Shown: positions 23,315 through 32,762, counted from the first letter of the stretch. The stretch: 64,000 nt of DNA from JAJPKK01 sp035311445 (GCA_035311445.1 DATGCX010000326.1:1-64000), one strand, 5' to 3'. Notes: generated from the letters alone by a model not told the origin. Numbers and translations: made by a program.

Positions 23315-26158
23315 TCATTTGCGGCCCTTGGCGCGCTTTGCCGGAGCCTTGGGTTCTGTCGATTTTTTGGCTGCCTTCTTCGTTGCTGGTCTGGCTGCGG
23401 GTCTTGTGGATTTTACTGGCGGCCTGGTGGGCTTGGTTGATTTTGCAGCACCGGTTTTTGCAAGCCTTGGTGGCGCAGGCACGCTCTTTGCCGGCGCAGG
23501 CTTTGTAGCCTTCTCCTTCACGGGTTCCTTAACGGATTTGTCCGCCTGTGTCGCTTTGGCAGCCGGCTTGTCCGCCTGTGCCGCTTTGGCGGGTTTCTCC
23601 GACTTGGCGCGCCTTGATGGGCGGCGGCCGCCCCCGTTGCTGATCTGCTCGGCGCGTGCCGCCAGCAAGGGGAGCGCCTCATCAAGCGTGATCGTCTCCG
23701 GCGCCTTATCCCGGGGCAGGGTGGCATTGACGCCGTCGTGGCTCACATAGGGGCCGTAGCGGCCTGACTTCACCACGACCGGCCCGCCCTTGTCAGGATG
23801 CTCGCCAAGCGGACGGCCCGGATCGCCGCCGAACCGCCGGCCGCGCGGTCCCTTGGCGATCTTGTCCGCGATCAATGTCACGGCGCGGTTGAGACCGACG
23901 TTGAGCACATCGTCTCCGGTTTCAAGGTTGGCGTAGGTCTTGCCGTGCTGCACATAGGCACCGAAGCGGCCGATTCCCGCCAAAATCGGCTCGCCATCAT
24001 CCGGATGCCGGCCGACCTCGCGTGGCAACGACAACAGCTTGAGCGCCATCTCCAGGTCGACGGTGCCCGGATCGGTACCGCGCGGCAGGCCGGCGCGCTT
24101 AGGTTTCTCGCCGTTCATCGCCTCGCCGAGCTGCACATAAGGGCCAAACCGGCCGGTACGCAGCGTCACCTCACGTCCGCTGTCGGGATCGATTCCCAGC
24201 ACCTTGGTGCCCGGCTCCTCGGCGCCGTCGGGGCCCGGCACCGAGAACGGCCGCGTGTTGCGGCATTCCGGATAATTCGAGCAGCCGATAAAGGCGCCGA
24301 ACTTGCCGAGCTTGAGGGACAGCCGTCCTGTGCCGCAAACCGGGCACAGGCGCGGGTCGGTGCCGTCAGGACGCGGGGGGAAGATGTGTGGCGCCAGCAT
24401 CTCGTCGAGCGCATCGATGACCTGGGCGATGCGCAGGTCCTTGATCTCGGCGACTGCGGCCGTGAAGTCTTGCCAGAACTTGCGTAAGAGATCGTGCCAT
24501 TCCAGCTCGTTATTGGAGACAAGGTCGAGCTGCTCTTCAAGGTCGGCGGTGAAATCATATTCGACGTAGCGGGCGAAGAAGCTTTCCAGGAATGCCACCA
24601 CGATGCGGCCACGGTCCTCCGGCACCAGCCGGCGCTTGTCGATACGCACGTATTTGCGGTCCTGCAGCACCTGCAGGATCGACGCATAGGTGGAAGGCCG
24701 GCCAATGCCGAGTTCCTCCATGCGCTTGACCAGCGAGGCCTCGGAATAGCGCGGCGGCGGTTCCGTGAAGTGCTGGGTCGCCGCGATGCTCTTGCGGGTC
24801 AGCCGCTCGCCGGCTGCCATGGCAGGAAGGCGGCGCGAGTCCTCGTCGTCCGGATCATCATCGCGGCCTTCCTGGTAAAGCGTGAGAAAGCCGTCGAACT
24901 TGATCACGGTTCCGGTTGCCCGCAGCTCTAGAAGGCGCGCCCCGACCTTGGCGTCGATATCGACGGTGGTCCGCTCAAGCTCGGCGGACTCCATCTGGGA
25001 CGCCATCGCCCGCTGCCAGATCAGCTCATAGAGCCTCGCCTGGTCGGCATCGAGATGGCGCTTGATGTCCCGCGACCGCAGGGTCGGGTCGGTCGGGCGG
25101 ATCGCTTCGTGGGCTTCCTGGGCGTTCTTGGCCTTCACCTGGTAGCGGCGCGGGGCATCGGGCAGATATTTCTGCCCGTAGGCCGACCCAATCATGTTGC
25201 GGATGGCGGCGATCGCTTCGTCGGCAATCTGCACGCCGTCGGTGCGCATATAGGTGATGAGACCGACGTTCTCGCCGTCGAGTGCAATGCCTTCGTAGAG
25301 GCGCTGGGCGATGCGCATCGTATGCGCGGGCGCGAGACCGAGCTTGCGGCTTGCCTCCTGCTGCAGAGTCGAGGTCGTGAACGGAGGGTAAGGATTGCGC
25401 TTGGCGGGCCTGGCTTCCACGGACTTGACCGTGAAGGCCGCCGTCTCCAGGGCGCGCTTGAAGTCTTCAGCCTCTGCACCGGTGCCGATATCGAGCCGCT
25501 GGATCTTCTTGCCGTCGGCGCCGACCAGGCGGGCCTCGAACGTTTCCGCACGGGGTGTCGCCAGCGTCGCCACCAGAGACCAGTATTCGCGCGGGACGAA
25601 CTTCTCGATCTCCAGTTCGCGATCGCAGACGAGCCGCAGGGCCACCGACTGGACCCGGCCCGCCGATCTGGCGCCGGGCAGCTTGCGCCACAGCACCGGT
25701 GAGAGCGTAAAGCCGACGAGATAATCGAGCGCGCGGCGAGCCAGATAGGCGTCGACCAGGGGCTGATCGATGTCGCGCGGATGCTTTAAAGCCTCCGTCA
25801 CGGCCGCTTTGGTGATGGCGTTGAACACCACCCGCTCGATGGTCTGGCCCTTAAGCGCCCGTTTCTGTTTGAGTGCCTCCAGGACATGCCAGGAAATCGC
25901 CTCGCCTTCGCGGTCGGGGTCAGTGGCAAGGATGAGCGTGTCCGCCCCCTTCACGGCGGTTGCAATGCTGTTCACGTGCTTCTGGGATTTAGGATCAATT
26001 TCCCAGATCATGTGAAAGTTGTGATCAGGATCGACCGAGCCGTCCTTGGGCGGGAGGTCGCGCACATGCCCGAACGAGGCCAGCACATCGTAGCCCCTGC
26101 CCAGATAGGTATTGATGGTCTTCGCCTTTGCGGGGGATTCGACAACAACTATCTTCAT
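23315..26158 (-). CDS. topA: DNA topoisomerase I
   Basis: Type IA topoisomerase of 947 aa that relaxes negative supercoils. It starts MKIVVVESPAKAKTINTYLG (Toprim) with DPDREGEAISWHV holding the acidic residues. The active-site Tyr is in GLITYMRTDG. C-terminal zinc-ribbon repeats include CPVCGTGRLSLKLGKFGAFI and SNYPEC, followed by glycine-rich topo_C repeats (GRFGPYVQLGE, GRFGAYVQHGK, GRYGPYVSHDG) and a long Lys/Ala/Pro-rich tail. All of this is usual for rhizobial TopA. It lies 183 bases from dprA. Confidence 0.97.
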   Translation of the reverse strand: MKIVVVESPAKAKTINTYLGRGYDVLASFGHVRDLPPKDGSVDPDHNFHMIWEIDPKSQKHVNSIATAVKGADTLILATDPDREGEAISWHVLEALKQKRALKGQTIERVVFNAITKAAVTEALKHPRDIDQPLVDAYLARRALDYLVGFTLSPVLWRKLPGARSAGRVQSVALRLVCDRELEIEKFVPREYWSLVATLATPRAETFEARLVGADGKKIQRLDIGTGAEAEDFKRALETAAFTVKSVEARPAKRNPYPPFTTSTLQQEASRKLGLAPAHTMRIAQRLYEGIALDGENVGLITYMRTDGVQIADEAIAAIRNMIGSAYGQKYLPDAPRRYQVKAKNAQEAHEAIRPTDPTLRSRDIKRHLDADQARLYELIWQRAMASQMESAELERTTVDIDAKVGARLLELRATGTVIKFDGFLTLYQEGRDDDPDDEDSRRLPAMAAGERLTRKSIAATQHFTEPPPRYSEASLVKRMEELGIGRPSTYASILQVLQDRKYVRIDKRRLVPEDRGRIVVAFLESFFARYVEYDFTADLEEQLDLVSNNELEWHDLLRKFWQDFTAAVAEIKDLRIAQVIDALDEMLAPHIFPPRPDGTDPRLCPVCGTGRLSLKLGKFGAFIGCSNYPECRNTRPFSVPGPDGAEEPGTKVLGIDPDSGREVTLRTGRFGPYVQLGEAMNGEKPKRAGLPRGTDPGTVDLEMALKLLSLPREVGRHPDDGEPILAGIGRFGAYVQHGKTYANLETGDDVLNVGLNRAVTLIADKIAKGPRGRRFGGDPGRPLGEHPDKGGPVVVKSGRYGPYVSHDGVNATLPRDKAPETITLDEALPLLAARAEQISNGGGRRPSRRAKSEKPAKAAQADKPAAKATQADKSVKEPVKEKATKPAPAKSVPAPPRLAKTGAAKSTKPTRPPVKSTRPAARPATKKAAKKSTEPKAPAKRAKGRK

Positions 26159-26341
26159 GTATTTCCAATAACTTCAGGTCTTGTGCCGAAGATTTCCGCG
26201 GCAACCGGCGTACGTGACAGAATCGGGAACATGGGTAAAGGACCCCCCGCTGTCAAACCGCGACAGCTGCATAGCTTGAATCGGTAGACATCGAATCCTA
26301 CGATCAGCACAAGCATAAATTGATTATGTGAATTCGTACAA

Positions 26342-27454
26342 TCACAATAGAGCGACGCGGCCGCCCTGTTGTCTTTTAAGCCGGCCAGCAAGTTCGAGTT
26401 CCAGCAACGTCGCCTGCACGGTGGTGGTCGAGGTGCCGGACAGGCGGACAAGATCGTCGGGCGTGACCGGCGTCGGCCCGAGCAGCCCGATGACGCGGGC
26501 GCGGGCATCCGGCGACGCTTCGGGGGCCTGCGAGCCTTCCTCGGACAGGGGTTCGCCGAGCGGGGGTGCGGGTCGGTCGCCAATGATCGGGCGCAGTACG
26601 GCGAGCACGTCCTCGGCCTCCGTGACCATGACGGCTCCCTGCTTGAGGAGTGCGTTGCTGCCTTCAGCACGGGGGTCGAGCGGCGAGCCTGGAACCGCGA
26701 ACACCTCGCGGTTCTGCTCCAGCGCCATCCGCGAGGTGATCAGTGAGCCGGATTTCCGCGCCGCCTCGACCACGATGACGCCATGCGCCAGGCCCGAGAT
26801 GAGACGATTGCGCCGCGGGAAATCGCGGCCGCGCGGCTCGTAGCCGAATGGCATCTCGGAAACCGCGGCGCCGTTGGCGACCAGTGCCTCCAGCAGCGGC
26901 GCGTGGTCCGGCGGATAGACCCGATCATGGCCGCCGGCCAGGACCGCGACCGTCCCGGTCACAACGCTGGCACGATGCGCCGCCGCATCGATGCCACGGG
27001 CCAGCCCCGACACTACGACGAGGCCCGCGGCCCCGAGGTCGCGCGCAAGCTGCTGCGCGATCTTGACCCCGGCCGCCGAGGCATTGCGCGAACCGACCAT
27101 GGCGATCATGGGATGGTTCAGGACGGCGGAATTGCCACGGACCGCGAGCAGGGGCGGGGCGTCGTCAATGGTCGCCAGCTGCGCCGGATATTCGTCCTCG
27201 CCCAGAGCCACCAGCGCAACGTCCATCTTGGCGGCTGCAGCAAGCTCCGCTTCGGCCTCCGCGCGCGTGCAAATCCGTACCGCCCGCGCCGCGCCGCCGC
27301 GCCGGGCGAGATCAGGCAGCGCCTTGAGCGCCGCCCCTGCGCTGCCGCAGTGATTGAGGAGCATGCGAAAGGTACGCGGCCCGACGTTTTCCGAACGGAT
27401 GAGGCGCAGCCAATCGAGGCGCTGGTCATCGGTGAGACGAATGGGCGTTTTCAT
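26342..27454 (-). CDS. dprA: DNA-processing protein DprA
   Basis: Protein of 370 aa from the ATG at 27454; a TTG at 27460 would add two residues. DprA loads RecA on incoming single-stranded DNA in transformation. The Rossmann-like core shows AMVGSRNASAAGVKIAQQLA, VVSGLARGIDAAAH, VAVLAGGHDRVYPPDH and GRDFPRRNRLISGLA. A C-terminal winged-helix domain (TPDDLVRLSGTSTTTVQATL) completes it. In related genomes plsY is normally the immediate upstream neighbour; here about 2.2 kb of AT-richer DNA separates them. Confidence 0.95.
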   Translation of the reverse strand: MKTPIRLTDDQRLDWLRLIRSENVGPRTFRMLLNHCGSAGAALKALPDLARRGGAARAVRICTRAEAEAELAAAAKMDVALVALGEDEYPAQLATIDDAPPLLAVRGNSAVLNHPMIAMVGSRNASAAGVKIAQQLARDLGAAGLVVVSGLARGIDAAAHRASVVTGTVAVLAGGHDRVYPPDHAPLLEALVANGAAVSEMPFGYEPRGRDFPRRNRLISGLAHGVIVVEAARKSGSLITSRMALEQNREVFAVPGSPLDPRAEGSNALLKQGAVMVTEAEDVLAVLRPIIGDRPAPPLGEPLSEEGSQAPEASPDARARVIGLLGPTPVTPDDLVRLSGTSTTTVQATLLELELAGRLKRQQGGRVALL

Positions 27455-27474
27455 GTCCAAGGAGGCGTCTCCAA

Positions 27475-27765
27475 ATGCAATTCTGGCGAGTATGCCCCCT
27501 CAGGGGATGCGATTCCACGGTCGCGTTCCTTACGACCGTCTATGGTGTTGACTTTTTGGAGAAGGCGTTCGGGGCGTTAAGCACTGGCTGTCACGTACGT
27601 CAACCCTATGATTTGTATCGACTTTTTGTTTTAAATGTCAGCCAGATCAACAGCAAGTCCATTGAAACTAATCGAGATGTAGTGTATTCTTTTGAAGGAG
27701 CGATAGATCGGTTGAAAAAGCGCTCCCCCGCCAAGCTCGCTTGGTCCACGCGTGATGCGAGATAG
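27475..27765 (+). CDS. Doubtful small ORF ahead of a terminator
   Basis: A 96-aa open frame in the AT-richer insert. The second half (YDLYRLFVLNVSQINSKSIE, then DVVYSFEGAIDRLKKRSPAK) has ordinary protein composition, but no family is recognised and no ribosome-binding site supports the start. A strong rho-independent terminator follows 30 bases after the stop, so something on the plus strand is transcribed here. It could be the tail of a larger lost gene or a small RNA. Confidence 0.25.
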   Translation: MQFWRVCPLRGCDSTVAFLTTVYGVDFLEKAFGALSTGCHVRQPYDLYRLFVLNVSQINSKSIETNRDVVYSFEGAIDRLKKRSPAKLAWSTRDAR

Positions 27766-27794
27766 GCTGCAAAGCTGAAGTGGAAACCGAAACA

Positions 27795-27825
27795 GGGCTC
27801 TCCCAAAAGGAGAGCCCTTCTTTTT
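27795..27825 (+). terminator. Rho-independent terminator
   Basis: A perfect 9-bp stem (GGGCTCTCC at 27795-27803 with GGAGAGCCC at 27809-27817), a 5-base loop CAAAA and the tail TTCTTTTT. The T-run is on the plus strand. A weaker run on the minus strand lets it also serve the minus-strand gene that ends at 27824. Confidence 0.85.
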
Positions 27826-28160
27826 ACCGGGGGGCGAAGTGAACTCGCTGCTTCGTTAGTACCTTGTGAGCCAGCACCACGAAGCGAATTTCACGCGGTC
27901 GCTTTCGCACATTGAAGCCGCCATTTGGATGCGCGCTTTCGATAGTGAGTCGAAGATCGGCCATTTCTCCGCCTGATGCGCGCTGGAGCATAAAGTAGAT
28001 CTCGTAATTTTTGCCGTCCACTTCAAGCGGTACGACATAGACATAATTCCGAAGCTGAGCGGTCTGGTGAACCTTTCTGTTGGGCGACAACGCCCATGGA
28101 GAGCCGGTCTTCCAACCCGTAGTGCGGGATAGTCCCGTCAGCGGCACGTGCTGGGCCGGT
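27824..28160 (-). pseudogene. Hypothetical protein gene with a frameshift
   Basis: Two frames join into one plausible protein: KIVEVMTGPARAADGTIPHY and GLEDRLSMG in one frame, then SPNRKVHQTAQLRNYVYVVP and GKNYEIYFMLQRASGGEMAD to the stop in the other. The switch lies near 28085. The C-terminal part (KRPREIRFVVLAHKVLTKQR) looks well conserved in character. I vaguely associate such sequences with short rhizobial proteins of unknown function. If the frameshift is real, the gene is dead. It follows the small membrane-protein gene on the same strand. Confidence 0.45.
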
Positions 28161-28162
28161 CA

Positions 28163-28420
28163 TCACCTCGACGATTTTAGCCTTCTGACGATGTATACGA
28201 TGAGCGCAGTGGTCGACGAAACGAGGGCAGTAAACCAAAACGCCACTCCCGCAAACGTGGCACTCGGCAATTGGATTGCCGTCACCACTATATCTAGAAG
28301 AGAGGCACAACTTGCGAACGGCTCCTTTATTGCCGCAATCCCCTCCTTGACTTCTACCATCCACGCAACGAGTGCGAGACCTAGACCAGGACCAAAATTA
28401 TGATTTAGAGAGCGTCTCAT
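28163..28420 (-). CDS. Small two-helix membrane protein, hypothetical
   Basis: Protein of 85 aa from the ATG at 28420, with AAAGGA 9 bases upstream. Two hydrophobic segments (FGPGLGLALVAWMV and a long one, FAGVAFWFTALVSSTTALIV) are separated by a short helix and followed by a basic tail, RRLKSSR. No family is recognised. It lies in the AT-richer insert between plsY and dprA, upstream of the frameshifted gene. Confidence 0.5.
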   Translation of the reverse strand: MRRSLNHNFGPGLGLALVAWMVEVKEGIAAIKEPFASCASLLDIVVTAIQLPSATFAGVAFWFTALVSSTTALIVYIVRRLKSSR

Positions 28421-28950
28421 GGTCGAGTGTCCTTTCAGCGAGGAGACACGACCGCATCCACCGCCTTGACACATGCGGCGGCTATCCCGCAAACTGGATG
28501 GCGGGTGAGATTGCAGAATCGCGCCCATTTTTCGACCCGGCTGGCTGCCCTACAGCCCGCCGGGTCTCTTTCATTTCCGGTGTGTCGGCTTCATATCGTT
28601 GCCTTTACGTTCAGCCACTTTTTGGCATCGACAAAAAAAACAAATCCCTTCTACGACGCCGTAAGACGCCGCGATATTCAGCAGGCCGTGGGCATTGAGT
28701 ATCTACAGACCGCTTATCGGCGTCTTAGCTGCCCGAAAGAGAACTCCGCAAATGCTGCACCACCCAGGTGGCCGTAAGTTAATCGATACGGTTGAAAAAC
28801 TTCAATAAGCGGCATCAGTTTGTAAATTAAGTTGACAATCTTTCTGTGGAAAACTTCGGTGGTGGGCGGATAAATCGGAAAGCTGCTTCAGCGGTCAAAT
28901 ATGTTGTCTGCGAACCGTGCGTCGGTTGCCGTTTGAGGTACGCTCTTAAG
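28421..28950. other. AT-richer intergenic stretch in the plsY-dprA insert
   Basis: No gene is supported. The region lies between the small membrane-protein gene and the divergent HTH gene and should hold both promoters. A TTGACA hexamer is at 28832-28837 (plus), but no good -10 box follows at the right spacing. Confidence 0.35.
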
Positions 28951-29634
28951 ATGTCCAGGCGAGACAAAGAACTGCTTGAAATCAGCCGCTTATCGGCAAC
29001 CACAGTTGGTAGACTTCTGGGTTGTTCACGTCAAGCCGTATATCAGGGTGTCGCCCGATCGAAGGACTACTTTTCGATCTCGAATCTTTCGATCTTGATA
29101 CTTCACCTGAAACGAAGCGACTCCGATCGGCTGTTTGCAGTAATGGACTTCATCGCCGAGCATTACCTCCGTAACAAAAGAGAATCTGAAATCGAACTCG
29201 TGACATCTGCTGATGCGGGGCTTGGACAACTGAGTCGGGTCGCCGCGAGGGCGCATCAAATCATTATTTGGATGAATGAAAATATAGAACATCTGGAAAA
29301 CGGTCACAATTTATGGATAGCCATAGAACGGTTGTTGAATAGGAGACCTGTGATAATTGATTGTTTGTTACCAGAAATAGACACTGTATTAAATAAGCTG
29401 AGAGAAATATGGCCGGAATACCATCTTTCCAATTCTCACATTTTTTCGTCATCCGCCGCGGTTAATCTTCCCACGGTTATCGCGGTTGCGCCGACTTTTG
29501 TGAGGGCGTTTGTATTCGCTAGGCTCTCCGTAGAGGAAATTGAACCGACCGACGCAAGACGCGTGTGGGAACTTGCATCAACGACGGTGCCTCGGCGGGT
29601 TGATGTGCGATTTCGGGACGATGATCCTAAGTGA
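28951..29634 (+). CDS. HTH DNA-binding protein, hypothetical
   Basis: Preferred start is the ATG at 28951, giving 227 aa; the frame is open back to a GTG at 28846. The N-terminus carries a helix-turn-helix, LSATTVGRLLGCSRQAVYQG, near residue 13. The remainder is helical with no recognised domain (LFAVMDFIAEHYLRNKRESE, IAIERLLNRRPVIIDCLLPE). Base composition is AT-richer than that of the flanking genes, consistent with foreign origin. It could regulate the divergent small genes in the same insert. It ends 13 bases before the plsY stop on the opposite strand. Confidence 0.6.
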   Translation: MSRRDKELLEISRLSATTVGRLLGCSRQAVYQGVARSKDYFSISNLSILILHLKRSDSDRLFAVMDFIAEHYLRNKRESEIELVTSADAGLGQLSRVAARAHQIIIWMNENIEHLENGHNLWIAIERLLNRRPVIIDCLLPEIDTVLNKLREIWPEYHLSNSHIFSSSAAVNLPTVIAVAPTFVRAFVFARLSVEEIEPTDARRVWELASTTVPRRVDVRFRDDDPK

Positions 29635-29647
29635 AGTAACAAGTGTT

Positions 29648-30280
29648 TCATCCGGAGTATGTGCCAGTGGTTGCCCCGATCTTCCCCTCTGCCCCCGCGA
29701 GCAGCCGCGCGATATTGGCTCGGTGCATCACCCACAGCAGCACAGCGAGCGCCGCGAACAGCAACGCCTCACGTTTCCCGTCGAAGGCCCACAGCATCGC
29801 CGGCGTTGCGGCGCTGGCGATGAGGGCGGAGAGCGACGAATAGCGGGTCGTGGCGGCGACCATGAGCCAGATCACGCAGAAAGCGAGCGCGAATGGCCAC
29901 GCAAAGGCGATCAACAGGCCGATGAAGGTGGCGACTCCCTTGCCGCCCTTGAACCTGAGCCAGACCGGGAACAAGTGGCCGAGAAAGGCGCCAAGGCCTG
30001 CGGCGATCGCCGCATCCGACCCGCCAAAATGGGAGGCGGCGAGCACGGCCGCCGTGCCCTTGAGGGCGTCGCAGACAAGCGTTGCGGCAGCCAGATCCTT
30101 GCGCCCCGTGCGCAGCACGTTGGTGGCGCCGATATTGCCGGAGCCGATCGCACGGATGTCCGCCGTGCCGGCGAGCCGCGTGATGATGAGCCCAAACGGG
30201 ATCGTGCCGATCAGATAGCCGAATATGAACGCGATGGCCCAGTAGGGCAGGGCTGTGAGCAATTGTCCGGAATCGATCAT
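29648..30280 (-). CDS. plsY: Glycerol-3-phosphate acyltransferase PlsY
   Basis: Inner-membrane acyltransferase of 210 aa that uses acyl-phosphate to make lysophosphatidic acid, the first step of phospholipid synthesis. Several membrane helices are visible. Motifs are IGSGNIGATNVLRTGRK, GHLFPVWLRFKGGKGVAT and the C-terminal HRANIARLLAG. The ATG at 30280 fits the family start (MIDSGQLL...). It is part of the pyrB-pyrC-plsY series, separated from pyrC by a palindromic repeat. Confidence 0.95.
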   Translation of the reverse strand: MIDSGQLLTALPYWAIAFIFGYLIGTIPFGLIITRLAGTADIRAIGSGNIGATNVLRTGRKDLAAATLVCDALKGTAAVLAASHFGGSDAAIAAGLGAFLGHLFPVWLRFKGGKGVATFIGLLIAFAWPFALAFCVIWLMVAATTRYSSLSALIASAATPAMLWAFDGKREALLFAALAVLLWVMHRANIARLLAGAEGKIGATTGTYSG

Positions 30281-30334
30281 GGCGTTTTCCCCGGCGCCGC
30301 GGGGCAATCGCACATGACGCCGCGCACGCTCTCT

Positions 30335-30455
30335 CCCTCTCCCCGCTTGCGGGGAGAGGGGGCCTCTCCGCGACTCGGAGCCTGCGGAAAGGCCCCCTCA
30401 CCCGGATCGCGCAAGTGCGATCCGACCTCTCCCCGCAAGCGGGGAGAGGTGAGGG
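30335..30455. repeat. Palindromic repeat of the CTCTCCCCGC family
   Basis: It begins and ends with near-perfect hairpins (CCCTCTCCCCGCTTGCGGGG..., and inverse). The middle has GGCCTCTCCGC and GAAAGGCCCCCTCACCCGGAT, as in the copies at 20187-20324 and 45071-45207. It is located between plsY and pyrC. Confidence 0.8.
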
Positions 30456-30505
30456 CTGCGGCCAGTTACGATTCTCCCACACAGCAGCGAAGGAATAGCA
30501 CCGCC

Positions 30506-31816
30506 CTACACGTATTCGTAGACCGTGCGGCCGGACACGATGGTGCGCGTCACACGGCCTTGCAGCCTTGCCTCGTCGAACGGCGTATTCTTGCATTTGG
30601 ACTTGAGCTCCGCGCGGTCGAGCACCCACGGGGCGTCCGGATCAAACACCACCACGTCGGCGGGGCTGCCGGGCCGCAACGTGCCACCCGGAAGGCCGAG
30701 CAATTCGGCCGGCCGCGTCGACATCGCCTTGAGCAGGGCCGGCAGCGCGATGTCACCGCTATGGACGAGGCGAAGGCTTGCGGCCAGCATGGTCTCGATG
30801 CCGATTGCGCCGGGCGCAGCTTCGGCGAACGGCAGGCGCTTGGTCTCGACGTCCTGAGGATTGTGGTCCGACATCACGGCATCGATCAGCCCCGATGCCA
30901 GTGCTGCGACCAGTGTGACCCGATCTGCCTCCGCGCGCAGCGGCGGCGTGAGCTTGCAGAAGGTGCGGTAGGAGCCGACATCGATTTCGTTCAACGTGAG
31001 ATGGTTGATCGACGCAGAGGCCGTCGCCATGTGGCCGGCGTCCTTGGCGCGCAGCAGCACCTCCAGCGAATCCGCGCAGGTGATCGATGCCGCGTGATAG
31101 CGCCCCTGTGCCAATGCGACGAGGCGCAGGTCGCGCTCCAGCACCACGGTCTCTGCCGCCTTGGGCACGCCAATGAGGCCGAGCCGGGCCGCGAATTCGC
31201 CCTCGTTCATCACCCCTTCGCCGACCAGATCCGGGTCCTCGGTGAAATGCACGATGAGCGCGTCGAAATCACGTGCATAGAGGAGGGCGCGCCGCATCAC
31301 CTGAGCATTGGTGACGCTCTTTGCGCCGTCGGTGAACGCGACGGCGCCGGCGGCCTTCAACAGGCCGATCTCGGTCATCTCGGTGCCTTTGATGCCCTTG
31401 GTGAGCGCCGCCATCGGATGGACGTGAACGATCGCGGTATCGCGGGCGCGGCGCAGCACGAAATCCACCATGGCGGGCTCGTCGATCGCCGGGCTGGTGT
31501 CCGGCTGCGACACGATGGTGGTAACGCCGCCCGCCGCCGCGGCCTGGCTCGCTGAGGCGAACGTTTCGCGATATTCGGCGCCCGGTTCGCCCACGAAGGC
31601 GCGCATGTCGATGAGCCCGGGCGCTACGACCTTGCCGCGGCAGTCGATCACCTCGGTGCCTTCCGGGACTCCAGCTGCCCCGATGCCGCGCTTGGCATCG
31701 CGGACGACGCCATCGGCGATCAGAAGGTCGCCGTCAAGATCGAGATCGCGCGACGGATCGATGATCCGGGCATTGGTGAGCAGGATCGGGCGACGGTCGG
31801 AAAACATATCACGCAT
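30506..31816 (-). CDS. pyrC: Dihydroorotase-like protein (PyrC, probably non-catalytic)
   Basis: Amidohydrolase-fold protein of 436 aa in operon with pyrB (8-base overlap). A true class I dihydroorotase has DxHxHxREPG; here the segment reads DMRAFVGEPG, so both metal-binding His residues are absent. The later TDHxPH block reads SDHNPQ. This matches the dihydroorotase-like partner that assembles with aspartate transcarbamoylase in some bacteria without its own activity. A second, active PyrC is expected elsewhere in the genome. An inner ATG at 31807 is an alternative start. Confidence 0.88.
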   Translation of the reverse strand: MRDMFSDRRPILLTNARIIDPSRDLDLDGDLLIADGVVRDAKRGIGAAGVPEGTEVIDCRGKVVAPGLIDMRAFVGEPGAEYRETFASASQAAAAGGVTTIVSQPDTSPAIDEPAMVDFVLRRARDTAIVHVHPMAALTKGIKGTEMTEIGLLKAAGAVAFTDGAKSVTNAQVMRRALLYARDFDALIVHFTEDPDLVGEGVMNEGEFAARLGLIGVPKAAETVVLERDLRLVALAQGRYHAASITCADSLEVLLRAKDAGHMATASASINHLTLNEIDVGSYRTFCKLTPPLRAEADRVTLVAALASGLIDAVMSDHNPQDVETKRLPFAEAAPGAIGIETMLAASLRLVHSGDIALPALLKAMSTRPAELLGLPGGTLRPGSPADVVVFDPDAPWVLDRAELKSKCKNTPFDEARLQGRVTRTIVSGRTVYEYV

Positions 31817-32762
31817 TCGGCAAATTGCGCGACAGCGCCTCGAGCACCGCCATGCGCACGGCGACGCCCATCTCGACCTGCTCGCGGACCAGGGACTGGG
31901 CGCCGTCGGCGACGCTGGAGTCGATCTCGACGCCGCGGTTCATCGGACCCGGATGCATCACCAGCGCATCGGGCTTGGCGTAGGCGAGCTTCCTCTCGTC
32001 GAGGCCGAAATAGGCGAAATACTCCTGGGTGGAGGGCACCAGCGAACCGTTCATGCGCTCGCGCTGCAGGCGCAGCATCATCACGATGTCGGCGTTGCGC
32101 AGTCCTTGGCGCATGTCACGGCATACTTCGACGCCGAAGTTTTCGATGCCGGGCGGCAGCAGGGTGGACGGGGCCACCACCCGCACGCGCGCGCCCAGCG
32201 CGTTGAGCAGGATGATGTTGGAGCGCGCCACGCGCGAGTGGGCGATGTCGCCGCAGATTGCGACCGTGAGCGCCTCGATCGCTCCCTTGTTGCGGCGTAT
32301 GGTCAGCGCATCGAGCAGGGCCTGGGTCGGATGCTCGTGGGCGCCGTCGCCCGCATTGATCACCGAGCAATCGACCTTGCGGGCCAGCAATTCGACCGCG
32401 CCGGAAGCCTGATGGCGGACCACCAGGATGTCGGGGCGCATGGCATTGAGCGTGATGGCAGTGTCGATCAGCGTCTCGCCCTTGCGCATGGACGACGAAA
32501 TCACCGACATGTTCATGACGTCGGCGCCGAGCCGCTTGCCGGCGAGTTCGAACGATGACTGCGTGCGCGTCGAGGCCTCGAAGAACAGGTTGACCTGGGT
32601 GCGGCCCCGCAACGACCCGCGTTTCTTCTCGATCTGGCGGTTGAGGTGGACGAATTCCTCGGCGAGATCGAGAAGCCCCACGATCTCGTCGGGCGAAAGC
32701 CCCTCTATTCCCAACAGATGCCGCTGATGGAGAACGAATGACGTTTTCGGGGCGATGTTCAT
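31809..32762 (-). CDS. pyrB: Aspartate carbamoyltransferase catalytic subunit
   Basis: ATCase of 317 aa, the committed step of pyrimidine synthesis (carbamoyl phosphate plus aspartate). The carbamoyl phosphate-binding FFEASTRTQSSFE and the later AGDGAHEHPTQALLDALTI are intact. The start at 32762 (MNIAPKTSF...) is preferred; the frame extends to 32813 with a Pro/Ala-rich leader. The overlap with the dihydroorotase-like gene suggests a joint complex. Confidence 0.95.
   Translation of the reverse strand: MNIAPKTSFVLHQRHLLGIEGLSPDEIVGLLDLAEEFVHLNRQIEKKRGSLRGRTQVNLFFEASTRTQSSFELAGKRLGADVMNMSVISSSMRKGETLIDTAITLNAMRPDILVVRHQASGAVELLARKVDCSVINAGDGAHEHPTQALLDALTIRRNKGAIEALTVAICGDIAHSRVARSNIILLNALGARVRVVAPSTLLPPGIENFGVEVCRDMRQGLRNADIVMMLRLQRERMNGSLVPSTQEYFAYFGLDERKLAYAKPDALVMHPGPMNRGVEIDSSVADGAQSLVREQVEMGVAVRMAVLEALSRNLPNA

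Noticed and set aside
29540..31555. 671-aa plus-strand open frame over plsY and pyrC
   Set aside because: Antisense to two recognised genes and running through a palindromic repeat; no protein character.
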